Positions 37,770 through 46,983 of a stretch of DNA of 63,492 nucleotides are shown in pieces (position 1 is the first letter of the stretch; each line of letters begins with the position of its first letter). Source of the DNA: Candidatus Methylomirabilota bacterium. GTDB taxonomy: Bacteria; Methylomirabilota; Methylomirabilia; Rokubacteriales; CSP1-6. Made by a program: the position numbers and the translations under genes. The notes beneath the pieces were generated by a model. The model was given only the letters and a program-made list of their open reading frames with translations, did not search any database and had not been told where the DNA came from. The stretch covers positions 1-63,492 of the forward strand of contig DASYUQ010000169.1 in NCBI GenBank assembly GCA_036001065.1. The letters run 5' to 3'.

Positions 37770-38527
37770 GGGAAGCGGTAGCGGCTGATGTGCAGATGCA
37801 CGCCGTGACTGGACACCGGCTCGATAGTCACCTCGCCCGTCCCCCGGAGGAACTTCACGCGGGCCCGGTCGCAGGCCTCGGTCAGCGCGGCGAACTCCTC
37901 GGCGACGAACGACAGCGCCACCAACCCCTCCGTCCCGCCCACCTCGTCGGCCGGCACGACCAGCAGCGCCCCCTGGCCCACGCCCAGCATGGTGCGGAGC
38001 CCGCCGTTCATCGCCACCTCCGGCAGCGCGAAGAGCGACCGGAAGACGTCGGCGGTGCGCTTCGGCTCGCTGGCTCCGATCACCAGGCGCTTGAGCTGCA
38101 ACGGTGAGGGGCGAGCGTCCCTCCCGTCCTCGACCGGCGTGGCCAGCTCCACCAGCACCCCGGCGCACGCCCGCGGGTGCAGGAAGGCGATACGGCCGGC
38201 CAGGCCCGGGCGCGGCGCCGTGTCGATCAGCTCGATGCCGCGGTGCTTGAGCCCGTCGAGCGCGGCCTCGACGTCGGGGGTGTCGAAGCAGAGGTGGTGG
38301 AGGCCCTCGCCGTGGCGCGCGAGATAGCGCCCCACGCCGCTCGCGTCATCGAGCGGCTCCAGCAGCTCGATCTCGCACTCGCCGGCGCCCAGCAACGCCG
38401 CGCGCACGCCCTGATCCGGGAGGTCCGCCTTCCTGAGCAGCGGCAGCCCCAGCGTGTCGCGATAGAACCTATAGGACTCCGTGAGACGCTTCACCACGAT
38501 ACCCACGTGATGAATCCGTCGCACCAC
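37766..38527 (-). CDS. Two-domain VOC family protein (methylmalonyl-CoA epimerase-like N-domain)
   Basis: A 253-aa protein with two vicinal-oxygen-chelate domains. Residues 1-130 resemble methylmalonyl-CoA epimerase (HHVGIVVKRLTESYRFYRDTLGLPL; EIELLEP; GLHHLCFDTPDVEAAL; ELATP), with metal ligands expected at His6/7, His in GLHHLCF and the Glu of LVELATP. Residues 140-253 form a second glyoxalase-like domain with fewer obvious ligands. AAAGGAGGG precedes the GTG at 38527. The stop codon lies within the MITE end, so the last residues may have changed on insertion. Confidence 0.78.
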   Translation of the reverse strand: MVRRIHHVGIVVKRLTESYRFYRDTLGLPLLRKADLPDQGVRAALLGAGECEIELLEPLDDASGVGRYLARHGEGLHHLCFDTPDVEAALDGLKHRGIELIDTAPRPGLAGRIAFLHPRACAGVLVELATPVEDGRDARPSPLQLKRLVIGASEPKRTADVFRSLFALPEVAMNGGLRTMLGVGQGALLVVPADEVGGTEGLVALSFVAEEFAALTEACDRARVKFLRGTGEVTIEPVSSHGVHLHISRYRFP

Positions 38528-38761
38528 GTTCGGTCCCTCCTTTAGCGGATGAATGCCGCGACCCGGGGCGCGCGGCCGTCACGGACGCGGATGCGGTGGT
38601 TGGACAGCGGCGGGGCCGGCCGCGCCGCAGGGGAAGTCGCGAAGCGCGAGGGTCTCGACGCACGCCGCCAGCTGGCCGACGACGTCGGGGTCGATCGTGA
38701 TCACCCGCACACCCTACCCGAGGGCCGGCGGCTCTGCAAGGTGCCGGGGCCGCGCCTCGAA

Positions 38762-39874
38762 TCAAGCCGGGGTGAACAGGCGCCTGAATTTCTCCCAGGG
38801 CATCGGTGACGTCGCAGCCACGACCGCGTTCTCCTCCACGTGGGGCGCCGACTTCATTCCAATGAGCGCGGTGCCGATCCCGGGCGTGGACCGTACGAAC
38901 TGGAGCGCGCGCTGCGCGTCCGTCGTGAAGCCCGGCAGGTACTCGGCGACGACCGGGGGCAGGTTCCGCGCAAGCTGGCCCTGGTACACCGACGCCGAGG
39001 CCATCACGTAGATGCCGAGGCGGCGCGCCGCCTCCAGGGCCGTCACCGTCTGGTCCCCTACGCGCTGGTTGGCGCGGGTGAACGCCTCGGGCATGGCGAG
39101 GTTGTAGGGCAGCTGAATCACCTTGAAGTGGTGATCGGGGCCGCCGACGTCGCGCGCGGCGGTGACCATCTCCTCGAGCGACAGATAGTCGGGCGCAGTG
39201 GGCAGCTGGCGGTAGCCGTTCCACGTCGCCGTGCCGTAGCAGCCGATCTTCCCCTCCCGGACGGCCTGCTCGAGGGCCTGGAAGGCGGCGCGCGTCCGGG
39301 TCAGGAACTTCTCGTGCTCGACCTCCTGGAGCTGGGTCTCCGGGTTGTGCAGGTAATAGATGTCGACGGTCTCCAGGCCGAGGTTCGCGCGGCTGCGATC
39401 GAGCTGCTCCTGAAGGTACCGCGGCGTCATGCAGTGGGCGCCGGCCACCACATCGTCGGGCCGGACGATCCCCGGGCGGAGATAGGTCTCGGTGAAGTAC
39501 GTGCGCGGGTCGAGCGTGGACTCGGCGTCGAGCGGGATGTAGCCGCCCTTGGTGGCCACGACCACCTCGCCACGCTGGAAGGGGCCGCGGCCGACGAGGT
39601 CGCCGAGGGCGGCGCCGACGGCGCGCTCGCTCCGCTGGTGGCGGTAGTTCACCGCGGTGTCGATCACGTTGAAGCCGCGCTCCACCGCCCGTACGATCGC
39701 GCGCCGGTAGAGGGCGTCGGTCGCGGCGTCGTCGGCTCCGAGATAGGTGCCGAGGCCGAGGCTCGCGAGCAGTCCCAGGGGCCTCCAGCGCCGAAAATGC
39801 TCGGTGGGGACGCTCGGTGCACAGCGGGCGGCGTATCGCTCGGTGCCGGCGTCCGTCGCGCGACCGGTCAGCAT
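38762..39874 (-). CDS. Aldo/keto reductase
   Basis: A 370-aa NADPH-dependent reductase of the aldo/keto reductase superfamily. The catalytic tetrad region is present: FNVIDTAVNYRHQRSE (Asp, Tyr), KGGY (Lys), and ETVDIYYLHNPE (His). The start at 39874 is chosen over one 18 codons upstream that would overlap copD. It is the last gene of the leftward garR-GNAT-copC-copD set, 16 bp after copD. The 38528-38761 gap contains only an unconvincing 41-codon frame. Confidence 0.8.
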   Translation of the reverse strand: MLTGRATDAGTERYAARCAPSVPTEHFRRWRPLGLLASLGLGTYLGADDAATDALYRRAIVRAVERGFNVIDTAVNYRHQRSERAVGAALGDLVGRGPFQRGEVVVATKGGYIPLDAESTLDPRTYFTETYLRPGIVRPDDVVAGAHCMTPRYLQEQLDRSRANLGLETVDIYYLHNPETQLQEVEHEKFLTRTRAAFQALEQAVREGKIGCYGTATWNGYRQLPTAPDYLSLEEMVTAARDVGGPDHHFKVIQLPYNLAMPEAFTRANQRVGDQTVTALEAARRLGIYVMASASVYQGQLARNLPPVVAEYLPGFTTDAQRALQFVRSTPGIGTALIGMKSAPHVEENAVVAATSPMPWEKFRRLFTPA

Positions 39875-39890
39875 GGCGCCATTATGCCCT

Positions 39891-41465
39891 TCAGCTCTCG
39901 CGATAGAACAGCAGGAGCAGCCCGACACCGACGAGGCAGGCGCGCCAGATCCAGCCCGGCGTCTCGCCGGCCTCGGGCAGTCGGACCTCCAGCCAGCGCC
40001 CCCAGCCGGCGAAGCTCCCGAGGATCCCCAGCGGCGCGTGCGTCACCTCGGTCAGGAATTCGTCCTTCAGGCTGAACATCGCGTGGGAGTGCGTGAGGAG
40101 GAGCCCGCCACCGACGGCGCACAGGAGTGGAAAGACGTAGCTCCAGGGCCGGGGACGCAAGCGCCCGGTGCGCACCATCCACTCGAAGACGCCGAAGGCG
40201 ACGATCAGCAGCACGAAGGCGCGGTGCTGCAGGACGTCCGGCAGCGTCATGCTCTCCCAGAAGCCCGCGGGGCCGAGCGGCCAGGCGCGGGGGTCGTTGC
40301 GAATGAAGAGGAAGATCGCCAGCCCCAGCAGCGCGAGCGGCCAGTGGCGCCCCCCGCGGAGGCCGAGACGCTCGAGCACCGCGAGCAGCCCCATGGCCAG
40401 CACGAACAGTCCCGCCCAGTGGTGGTTGTACTCCGACCACGCGCGCTCGACGGGCTTGCGCTCCCCCGGCGGCGCCATGAGCGGATCGGCGGTGCGCAGC
40501 AGCTCGTCGATCGGAGGACTGGCCAGGCGCGGCGGCGCGGGCACGAACCGCGACGCGACCTCGGCGACGGTCGCACGGTCGGCCCCCACGTCCACCGCCG
40601 GCGGCAGCGAGGTGAGGGACGCCGCCACGAAGAGAACGGTGACGCCGAGCCCGAGCTCCACCTCCACCAGGCGCGCCAGGCGCGCGGTCGACGCGGCGGC
40701 GGCCCGGCGCACCAGGCGGAAGTTGGCGTAAGCGAGCACCAGGACGGCGCCGAGCAGCGTCACCTTGCTGAGGATCATCACCCCGTACGCGGTGCCTACC
40801 AGGGCCGCCAGGTCGCCGACGTAGATCACCGTCAGCGTGACCCCCGTCGCGGTCAGCGCGGTGACGGCGCCGAGCGCCACCGACGAGAAGCGGCGCGCCA
40901 CCACGCGGTCGCGAGGGTCCGCCTCGCCCCGGCCCCGCACCGCGTGGAGCGTCAGGTGGGCGAGACCGCCCACCCAGACCGCGACGGCGAGCTGGTGGGC
41001 GGCGTCGACTGCAAAGAGCAGCGCGCGATCGCTCACGCGGGCGACGGCGTGGCTCAGCGCGGCGGACGAGACGACGAGGGACAGGCCCAGCGTCGCCAGC
41101 GCCGCCCAGGCGCGCCGCCCCGCCGCCCGGCGCGCCAGTCTCGCCGCCACGACGCCCAGCATCACGCCGAGGACGACGCGCCCCAGCGCGATGCGCGCGA
41201 AGGTCGTTTCTAGATAAGGCCCCAGCGGCAGTCCGCCGGTCTGGGCGGTGAGATCCGCGAGGAGCAGCAGCAGGATCACGCCCTGCACGGCCGCCGCGAG
41301 CCACGCCGCCGTCGAGACCGCGCGGAGCGAGGCGGCGGCGGCGACGTCGGGCTTCGCGTAGGGCTCCGCCCGGAGGACCAGGCGGAGCCAGGCGATGCCG
41401 CCGACGGCGACGCTGACGAACGTCAGCAGCAACCCGCGCAGGAGCACGTCCAGGAAGCCTGCCAT
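39891..41465 (-). CDS. copD: CopD-like copper transport membrane protein
   Basis: A 524-aa polytopic membrane protein whose first ~290 residues carry the CopD domain (LLLTFVSVAVGGIAWLR; LSHAVARVSDRALLFAVDAAHQLAVAVWVGGLAHL). The rest has additional helices with His-containing segments (EYNHHWAGLFVL; LLTHSHAMFSLKDEF) that could bind copper or heme. It lies 9 bp after copC, the usual partner. Confidence 0.82.
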   Translation of the reverse strand: MAGFLDVLLRGLLLTFVSVAVGGIAWLRLVLRAEPYAKPDVAAAASLRAVSTAAWLAAAVQGVILLLLLADLTAQTGGLPLGPYLETTFARIALGRVVLGVMLGVVAARLARRAAGRRAWAALATLGLSLVVSSAALSHAVARVSDRALLFAVDAAHQLAVAVWVGGLAHLTLHAVRGRGEADPRDRVVARRFSSVALGAVTALTATGVTLTVIYVGDLAALVGTAYGVMILSKVTLLGAVLVLAYANFRLVRRAAAASTARLARLVEVELGLGVTVLFVAASLTSLPPAVDVGADRATVAEVASRFVPAPPRLASPPIDELLRTADPLMAPPGERKPVERAWSEYNHHWAGLFVLAMGLLAVLERLGLRGGRHWPLALLGLAIFLFIRNDPRAWPLGPAGFWESMTLPDVLQHRAFVLLIVAFGVFEWMVRTGRLRPRPWSYVFPLLCAVGGGLLLTHSHAMFSLKDEFLTEVTHAPLGILGSFAGWGRWLEVRLPEAGETPGWIWRACLVGVGLLLLFYRES

Positions 41466-41474
41466 CGTGACGCG

Positions 41475-41831
41475 CTACGGCCTGATCCGGAAGGGGAAGG
41501 CGCCGCTCACCAGGTGGCCGTCGGTGGAGAGCACGGACCACTCCAGGCGGTACGCTCCCGGCCCGAGGGCCGGCGCCACCGCCTCGAGCCGCTCGGGGGG
41601 CCCGCCGGGCAGCGTCGCTAGCACGCGCGCCTCACCGCGCGGGTCGACCAGACGGATGCGCGAGAGCCGCTTCTCGATCCGGTTGTTGAACCTGAGGCTG
41701 ACGCGGCCCGGCCGAGCGACCACGGCGCCGGCAGCGGGTGACGAGTCGAGCAGGAGCGAGTGGGCGGAGGCGGCCGGCCCCCGGCTCAGGAGCAGGGCGC
41801 CGACGATGAGGGCAAGCCAGAGGGACGTCAA
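41475..41831 (-). CDS. copC: CopC-like periplasmic copper-binding protein
   Basis: A 118-aa protein with a signal peptide ending in ASA, so the mature chain starts with His-Ser (HSLLLDSSPAAGAVV). That N-terminal His is the Cu(II) ligand in CopC proteins. The C-terminal LEWSVLSTDGHLVSGAFPFRIRP supplies the second conserved Asp/His pair. Translation probably starts at a TTG (41831) that overlaps the TGA of the upstream acetyltransferase gene. It is followed closely by copD. Confidence 0.8.
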   Translation of the reverse strand: MTSLWLALIVGALLLSRGPAASAHSLLLDSSPAAGAVVARPGRVSLRFNNRIEKRLSRIRLVDPRGEARVLATLPGGPPERLEAVAPALGPGAYRLEWSVLSTDGHLVSGAFPFRIRP

Positions 41832-42859
41832 CGCCAGTCGTCGAGCACCAGGTGGGTGGGGTCCTCGTACCCCTCCTGCTTGCCGCGCTGCATGCGGACC
41901 ATCGTGAAGTCGACCTGATACCCCCCCCGGAGCAAGGTGCTGTAGGCCGTCCAGTAGGTCGTGTAGACAGGCAGGATGACCCGCTGGATGCCCAGCTCGT
42001 GGCCCAGATCCTCGAGGGCCGCGATGAACTGCTCGAGGTACTCCACCCGCTTCTGCTGGGGATCGAGAGCGAGGTACTTGACGTAGAGGGCGCCCGCGGG
42101 CGCCTCGCTCACGCCAGGCGTGTGATAGATCGCAAAGCCCACCAGATCGCGTCCCCGCTCCAGCAGCAGGGTATCCCCCAGCGCGAGGCCATCGACGATC
42201 TCGACTTCTTTGGCCAGGTCCAGGCCCCGGCAAACGGCGTTGGTGATCCGGTGGAATCGCGCGAGCGCCGCCTTCTTTTTCGTCTCCTCCAGCGTGGAGA
42301 AGCGGCGCGCGGCCAGCGGCGCCTTCGGCGGGCGGGGCGCCGAACCCCGGCTGTCGCGCCGCTCGAGCACGCGGCTCATCACCACCATCAGACCCTTCGG
42401 CCGGTAGCCGAACTTGTGATAGACGGCGAGGTGCTTGGGGCTCGTCGGATAGGTGACGCAGCCGTGCAAGGCGACCTTGTTCTCCTCGAAGAAGTCCTCG
42501 ACCGCCTGGATGAGCTGCTGGCCGATCTTCTGGTTCTGGTAGTTCGTGAGCACCGCGATGGGCCCGAGCACGCCGACGGCGCCCCACGTCACGCCCAGCC
42601 CGGCGCCGACGATCTTGGACTGATCCTCCTCGGCGACGAAGCAGCCCCAGGGCTCCATGAGCCAGCGGTGGTGGACGTACTGGGCGCCACCGAACGGTTG
42701 CCGCGGGCGCGTTCCCAGCTGGCGCTCGAGGAAATCGCTGAAGGTCTGCTCGATGACGTCGCGGACCTTGGAGAGATCGCCCTTGCGGACGCGCCGGATC
42801 TGGACCTTGGTCGAACGCCCGTGGGAATCGACCCCGACGCGATCGACCGTCGCCCTCAC
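41828..42859 (-). CDS. Two-domain GNAT-like N-acetyltransferase
   Basis: A 343-aa protein. The N-terminal half has GNAT features (GVLGPIAVLTNYQNQKIGQQLIQAVEDFF; YPTSPKHLAVYHKFGYRP), matching the acetyl-CoA loop and C-terminal strands. The second half, from ~190, is a second alpha/beta domain with ALYVKYLALDPQQ and ILPVYTTYWTAYSTLLRGGY, reminiscent of a degenerate GNAT. The GTG at 42859 overlaps the stop of garR (GCGTGA). Substrate unknown. Confidence 0.72.
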   Translation of the reverse strand: MRATVDRVGVDSHGRSTKVQIRRVRKGDLSKVRDVIEQTFSDFLERQLGTRPRQPFGGAQYVHHRWLMEPWGCFVAEEDQSKIVGAGLGVTWGAVGVLGPIAVLTNYQNQKIGQQLIQAVEDFFEENKVALHGCVTYPTSPKHLAVYHKFGYRPKGLMVVMSRVLERRDSRGSAPRPPKAPLAARRFSTLEETKKKAALARFHRITNAVCRGLDLAKEVEIVDGLALGDTLLLERGRDLVGFAIYHTPGVSEAPAGALYVKYLALDPQQKRVEYLEQFIAALEDLGHELGIQRVILPVYTTYWTAYSTLLRGGYQVDFTMVRMQRGKQEGYEDPTHLVLDDWR

Positions 42860-43740
42860 GCGGAAGCGCCCGCGAGGTCTTCCAGCAAGGTGATCACGGC
42901 GGAGTGGTCGAGGCCGCCACGTCCCTTGACGCGCAGCGCGTTGAACAGCTCCTGCACGACGGCCGTCGCCGGAAGGGGCACGCCGAGCGCGCGCGCGGCC
43001 TCCATGATGAGGCCGAGATCCTTGTAGTGCAGGTCGATCTTGAAGCCCGGCTTGTAGCTGCCGGCGATGTAGTTGGGCGCCTTCTGGTCGAGGCACTTCG
43101 AGCCGGCCAGTCCGCCCGCGAGCGCCTTGAGCGTCAGCTCACGGTCGAGGCCGGCCTTCTTGGCGAGCGTCAGCGCCTCCCCGAGCGCGGTCAGGTTGAT
43201 GGCGACGATGATCTGGTTGGCCAGTTTGGTGAAGCCGCCGAACCCGAGCGGCCCCAGGTGCGTGATCGTCTTGCCCATTGCCTGGAAGATCGGAAGCACC
43301 GCCTCGAAGACGGCCTTGTCGCCGCCCACCATGATGGAGAGCGCTCCCTCGATCGCGCCCTTCTCGCCCCCGGAGACGGGGGCATCCAGCATCCTGACGC
43401 CCTTGGCCTCGAGCGCCTTGCCGACCTTCTGCGACACGATAGGCGAGATCGTGGACATGTCCACGAAGACCAGCCCCGAGCGCGCGCCCTCGATGATCCC
43501 GTCCTTGCCGAGCGCGACCAGCTCGACGTCCGGGGAGTTGGGAAGCATGGTGACGAGGACGTCACACCGGCCCGCCACATCCCTGGGTGCCGTAGCGGCC
43601 TTGGCCCCGGCCGCAACCAGCTCGTCGACCGGTCCACGGCTCCGGTTGTGGACAACCAGTGGGTAACCCGCCTTGAGTAGGTTCTTGGCCATGGGGCGGC
43701 CCATGATTCCAAGGCCAATGAATCCAATTACTTGCGCCAT
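42856..43740 (-). CDS. garR: 2-Hydroxy-3-oxopropionate reductase / 3-hydroxyisobutyrate dehydrogenase family
   Basis: A 294-aa beta-hydroxyacid dehydrogenase. The NAD(P) motif is GFIGLGIMGRPMAKNL, the substrate motif is FVDMSTISPIVSQK, then DAPVSGGEKGA. The catalytic Lys is in GFTKLANQIIVA. The sequence is closest in style to tartronate-semialdehyde reductase (GarR). Such an enzyme would act in glyoxylate/glycerate metabolism, although malate synthase is several kilobases away. First gene of a leftward overlapping operon. Confidence 0.8.
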   Translation of the reverse strand: MAQVIGFIGLGIMGRPMAKNLLKAGYPLVVHNRSRGPVDELVAAGAKAATAPRDVAGRCDVLVTMLPNSPDVELVALGKDGIIEGARSGLVFVDMSTISPIVSQKVGKALEAKGVRMLDAPVSGGEKGAIEGALSIMVGGDKAVFEAVLPIFQAMGKTITHLGPLGFGGFTKLANQIIVAINLTALGEALTLAKKAGLDRELTLKALAGGLAGSKCLDQKAPNYIAGSYKPGFKIDLHYKDLGLIMEAARALGVPLPATAVVQELFNALRVKGRGGLDHSAVITLLEDLAGASA

Positions 43741-43838
43741 GAAACCCCCGGAGGAGGCTGGGTGTGCTCAGTTTTGGATCGTGAGCCCGCCGACACATAA
43801 CATACGGTTGCGCAGTGGGTCAAGGCGAATTCGGCCTA

Positions 43839-43867
43839 TTGACACGCATGCACGACCATAGCAGTAT
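43839..43867 (+). promoter_or_regulatory. Candidate sigma-70 promoter for the ATP-grasp gene
   Basis: A perfect TTGACA (43839-43844) is followed after 17 bp by CAGTAT (43862-43867), which matches TATAAT at three positions. The ATP-grasp GTG is 33 bp downstream. The region is AT-rich for this window. Confidence 0.4.
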
Positions 43868-43900
43868 TCTTGATAATCCCGGTCGAAAATAGGATTTTGC

Positions 43901-44860
43901 GTGATCGGAATACTCGACGAGCACCCAGAGTGGTCGAACCGGCTCCTGGCCGAGCTCGCCCAGCGTCGCTTGGCCTTCGAGAAGATCGACCTCTCGACCC
44001 ACGCCCACGACCCGCGCCAGCGGGAGCGCCGCTACTCCGTGATCGTCAACCGCACGAGCCCGTCGTCGCACCGGCGGGGGCACGGCAACGTCCTCTTCTA
44101 CGCCGAAGCGCTCCTCAACCATTACCAGGGGCTCGGCATTCCCGTGATCAATTCCCTCGCGGCGTGGCGCTTCGAGAAGTCCAAGGCCCTGCAGATCGAC
44201 CTCTTCGAGCGCCTCGGCGTCCGCTACCCCCGGACGATCGTGGTCAACCACCGCGACCAGATCCTGAAATCCGTCGACCGCCTGCGGTTCCCGCTCCTGC
44301 TCAAGCCCAACATCGGTGGTTCGGGCGCGGGCATCGTGCGCTTCGACGCGCTCGCGGAGCTCGAGGCGGCGATCGAGCGGCTCGATTTCGGCCCCGACGG
44401 CACCGCCCTCCTCCAGGAGTTCATCGACTCCGCGGACGGCGCGATCGTGCGCGTCGAGATGCTGGACGGTGAATACCTTTACGCCATCCGCGTCGTGCGG
44501 CAGGTCCAGAGCGACTTCAATCTGTGCCCCGCCGACCTGTGCCGGGTGCCCGAAGGCGGCGGCCGGCCACCGGACGAGCTGTCGGCCTGCCCGGCCGATG
44601 CGAAGCCCGGGCTCAGCGTCACGCGGTTCGACGCGCCCGCGGAGGTGATCGAGGCGGTCCGCCGGCTCACCCGCGCCGCCTCCATCGACGTCGGCGGGAT
44701 CGAGTATCTGGTGAGCCAGGCCAATGGGCAGGTGTACTTCTACGACATCAACGCCACGTCGAACTTCGTGGCGAACGCGCCGGCGGTGCTCGGCTTCGAC
44801 CCCTTCCCCCGCTTCGCCGACTATATCGTCCGCGTGGCGACGCGCGGCCGGCGCGGCTGA
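43901..44860 (+). CDS. RimK-like ATP-grasp ligase
   Basis: A 319-aa ATP-grasp protein. The nucleotide-binding segment is FPLLLKPNIGGSGAGIVRF, and the metal-binding acidic residues are in YFYDINATSNFVANAP. An N-terminal pre-ATP-grasp domain with VIVNRTSPSSHRRGHGNV and GIPVINSLAAWRFEKSKALQ resembles RimK/LysX ligases that join amino acids or make peptide-like bonds. The GTG at 43901 is preceded by AGGA and by a TTGACA promoter. It stands alone, converging on the aldehyde oxidoreductase operon. Confidence 0.78.
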   Translation: MIGILDEHPEWSNRLLAELAQRRLAFEKIDLSTHAHDPRQRERRYSVIVNRTSPSSHRRGHGNVLFYAEALLNHYQGLGIPVINSLAAWRFEKSKALQIDLFERLGVRYPRTIVVNHRDQILKSVDRLRFPLLLKPNIGGSGAGIVRFDALAELEAAIERLDFGPDGTALLQEFIDSADGAIVRVEMLDGEYLYAIRVVRQVQSDFNLCPADLCRVPEGGGRPPDELSACPADAKPGLSVTRFDAPAEVIEAVRRLTRAASIDVGGIEYLVSQANGQVYFYDINATSNFVANAPAVLGFDPFPRFADYIVRVATRGRRG

Positions 44861-44894
44861 AGCCGGCGCGCGCCGACCGGCCACCGCGGCGGCG

Positions 44895-46826
44895 CTACCT
44901 CTTCGGCCCCCAGAGGTCTCGCGCGAGCCAGTCGAGCCCCAGCTCCTTGAGCGTCTGGGGGAGCGGCTTGCCGGTCTTGCGGTCGTAGCCCACCTGCGTG
45001 TACCAGGTGTCGACCATCTTCTCCCATTGCTCGCTGACGGCCTGCCCCTTGGCGGGGCCGTCGTGCGGCGTGGAGCCGTAGCGGGCCGACGGCCGCTCGA
45101 GCTTCGGGCCGATGCCACAGCGGAGCCGCACCGATCGGAGGATCGCGGCGGTGCGCCGCCCGAACCTCATCGCCTCGTCCAGGGTGTAGTACCAGCCCGT
45201 GGCCGCCGAAAGCGCCCGACAGAGGTTCTCCATGCGCGTGCGCGCGGTGAAGATGCAGATGCCCAGCGAGTCCTCGAAGTGGCGACGCCCGAGGATACCG
45301 GCGACCTGCCGGGCCACCGCCTCGCCGTCGAAGGGGGTGATGCGCGTGGGCAGCCCCAGCTCGGCCACGTGGACGGGGACGCCGCTTTCCAGGGTCCCGG
45401 TGCCGGCCATGCAGGTGTCGAGCATCTCGTCCCAGCGCCCGCGGTGATCGTGGCCCCGCGGTGAAGCGCCCAGCAGCGTGTAGATCGCGCACTCCTTGGC
45501 CCGGCCGCCCAGGCGCTCGGCGGCAATCTTCACGCCCTCGGCCAGCAGGTCGCCGAACCCCTCGCGGTGCGAGATCATCCCCAGCAGCCGGCGGGCGCCC
45601 TTGATGTCGCCCCAGCCGAGCTCGAAGCCGAGCTGCTCCTTGGTGAGGTAGCCCTTCTCCTGGCACTCCATCACCCAGCCGCAGACCCAGCCGAACTCGT
45701 TGACGTCCACGCAGGCACGATCGCACTCGGTGTTGAGCCAGGAGATCCCTTCCTTGTCGCGCGCGCCGATCTGCCAGCCGCAGCCCGACCACCCCTCGTA
45801 CTCCGGCTCGTCGACGACCTTCCCCTTGTGCTCGCCGCCGCGGATCACCTGCATGTGGCAGTGGTGCATGCCACAGGCGTTGCACTGGTGGCCGCGGTGG
45901 TCGAAGCCCTCCCGCAGCTTGGGGGCCTCCCAGCTCGACGTGTCGTCGTAGGGCACGTTGGTCGTGTAGTTCTTGATGGGCAGCACGCCGAGCTTGGAGA
46001 GGTTGACGACGCCCGGCAGGGTGCCGTACTCGTACAGCGACTTCGCCGAGGGATCGGTGCGGAGGTCGTGGGCGATGTCGTCGGCGGCCTGGATCACGCC
46101 GCGGTAGTCGGCGGCCGTGAGGGCCCGCGTCCCCTTCACGATGGCCACCGCCTTGAGCTTCTTCTTACCCATGACCGCGCCGCACCCGTTCTTCGAGGCG
46201 ACGTGGCCATAGTCGCCGTGGATGGCCGCGAAGCGCACCAGGTTCTCGCCGGCCGGGCCGATGGCATAGACGGAGAGCTGATGGCCGGAGAGCCCGTGGG
46301 CGGCGCCGAGCGCCTCCTGCGTCTCCCAGGTGTCCTTGCCCAGCAGGAACGTCGCCTCGCGCAGCTCGACGACGTCGTCGTCGATGTAGAGGTAGACCCA
46401 GTCCTTCGACTGCCCCTGCACGATGATCGCGTCGTACCCGGAGTACTTGAGATTGGTCCCAAAGAACCCGTTGGCCTGGGTGGACGTGGGGCCGTTGGTC
46501 TGGGCGCCGATGGTGACGACCGTGAGCGCGCCCGTCCCCCACACCGGCAGGCCCGCCAGCGGACCGGTCGCGAGCACGAGCCGGTTGTCGGGATGGTCCC
46601 AGGCGACGTTGCCCTTGCCGCCGCGCGTGGCGGTCTCGCGGTACAGGATCAGCGCTCCGAGCCCGACGCCGCCCAGCAGCTCACGCATCTCGTCCGGGCT
46701 CCAGGGCTCGGCCCAGCACGTCTTGCGGGTGAGATCGACGCGGAGGAGGCGGCCGGCGTAGGCGCCGGGGCGCGCGGGGGCCCGCTTCGTCTTCGTCGCG
46801 GGCGTGGCGAGGGTGGTAGGGCTCAT
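44895..46826 (-). CDS. aor: Tungsten/molybdenum aldehyde:ferredoxin oxidoreductase
   Basis: A 643-aa enzyme oxidising aldehydes to acids with a tungstopterin cofactor and a 4Fe-4S cluster. Domain 1 carries the pterin-binding signature (GPLAGLPVWGTGALTVVTIGAQTNGPTSTQANGFFG in short segments). Cluster cysteines include C315-x2-C318-x3-C322 (CNACGMHHC), with a further Cys expected in LGICIFTARTRME. The ATG at 46826 (MSPTTLATP) is preferred over upstream frames, which are repeat sequence. It is the last gene after GYD, ferredoxin and FAD-oxidoreductase genes, a set suited to pass electrons from aldehyde to NAD(P) or quinone. Confidence 0.88.
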   Translation of the reverse strand: MSPTTLATPATKTKRAPARPGAYAGRLLRVDLTRKTCWAEPWSPDEMRELLGGVGLGALILYRETATRGGKGNVAWDHPDNRLVLATGPLAGLPVWGTGALTVVTIGAQTNGPTSTQANGFFGTNLKYSGYDAIIVQGQSKDWVYLYIDDDVVELREATFLLGKDTWETQEALGAAHGLSGHQLSVYAIGPAGENLVRFAAIHGDYGHVASKNGCGAVMGKKKLKAVAIVKGTRALTAADYRGVIQAADDIAHDLRTDPSAKSLYEYGTLPGVVNLSKLGVLPIKNYTTNVPYDDTSSWEAPKLREGFDHRGHQCNACGMHHCHMQVIRGGEHKGKVVDEPEYEGWSGCGWQIGARDKEGISWLNTECDRACVDVNEFGWVCGWVMECQEKGYLTKEQLGFELGWGDIKGARRLLGMISHREGFGDLLAEGVKIAAERLGGRAKECAIYTLLGASPRGHDHRGRWDEMLDTCMAGTGTLESGVPVHVAELGLPTRITPFDGEAVARQVAGILGRRHFEDSLGICIFTARTRMENLCRALSAATGWYYTLDEAMRFGRRTAAILRSVRLRCGIGPKLERPSARYGSTPHDGPAKGQAVSEQWEKMVDTWYTQVGYDRKTGKPLPQTLKELGLDWLARDLWGPKR

Positions 46827-46832
46827 ACGTGC

Positions 46833-46935
46833 TCGGAGGGGGGCTCTGCCCCCCTTCCGAATCCATAGCTGGAGGAGGCCGCACGGCCCCCTCCAAGCCA
46901 CCCCAATGGTTGCGCCGGCAAAGCCGGCGCTCGAA
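46833..46935 (+). repeat. GC-rich modular hairpin repeat, copy 9
   Basis: Sits between the FAD-oxidoreductase and AOR genes, directly upstream of the AOR start. It contains the B hairpin (TCGGAGGGGGGCTCTGCCCC), a diverged A hairpin and the terminal module GCGCCGGCAAAGCCGGCGCT. Confidence 0.85.
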
Positions 46936-46983
46936 GGAGCACGCTGGGGACGCGATACCACTTCGAGATGGACACAGGATGTC

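Noticed and set aside
38579-38704. A 41-codon minus-strand frame starting GTG ATC ACG ATC GAC
   Set aside because: Too short, no ribosome-binding site, no recognisable domain; may be the tail of a deleted gene.
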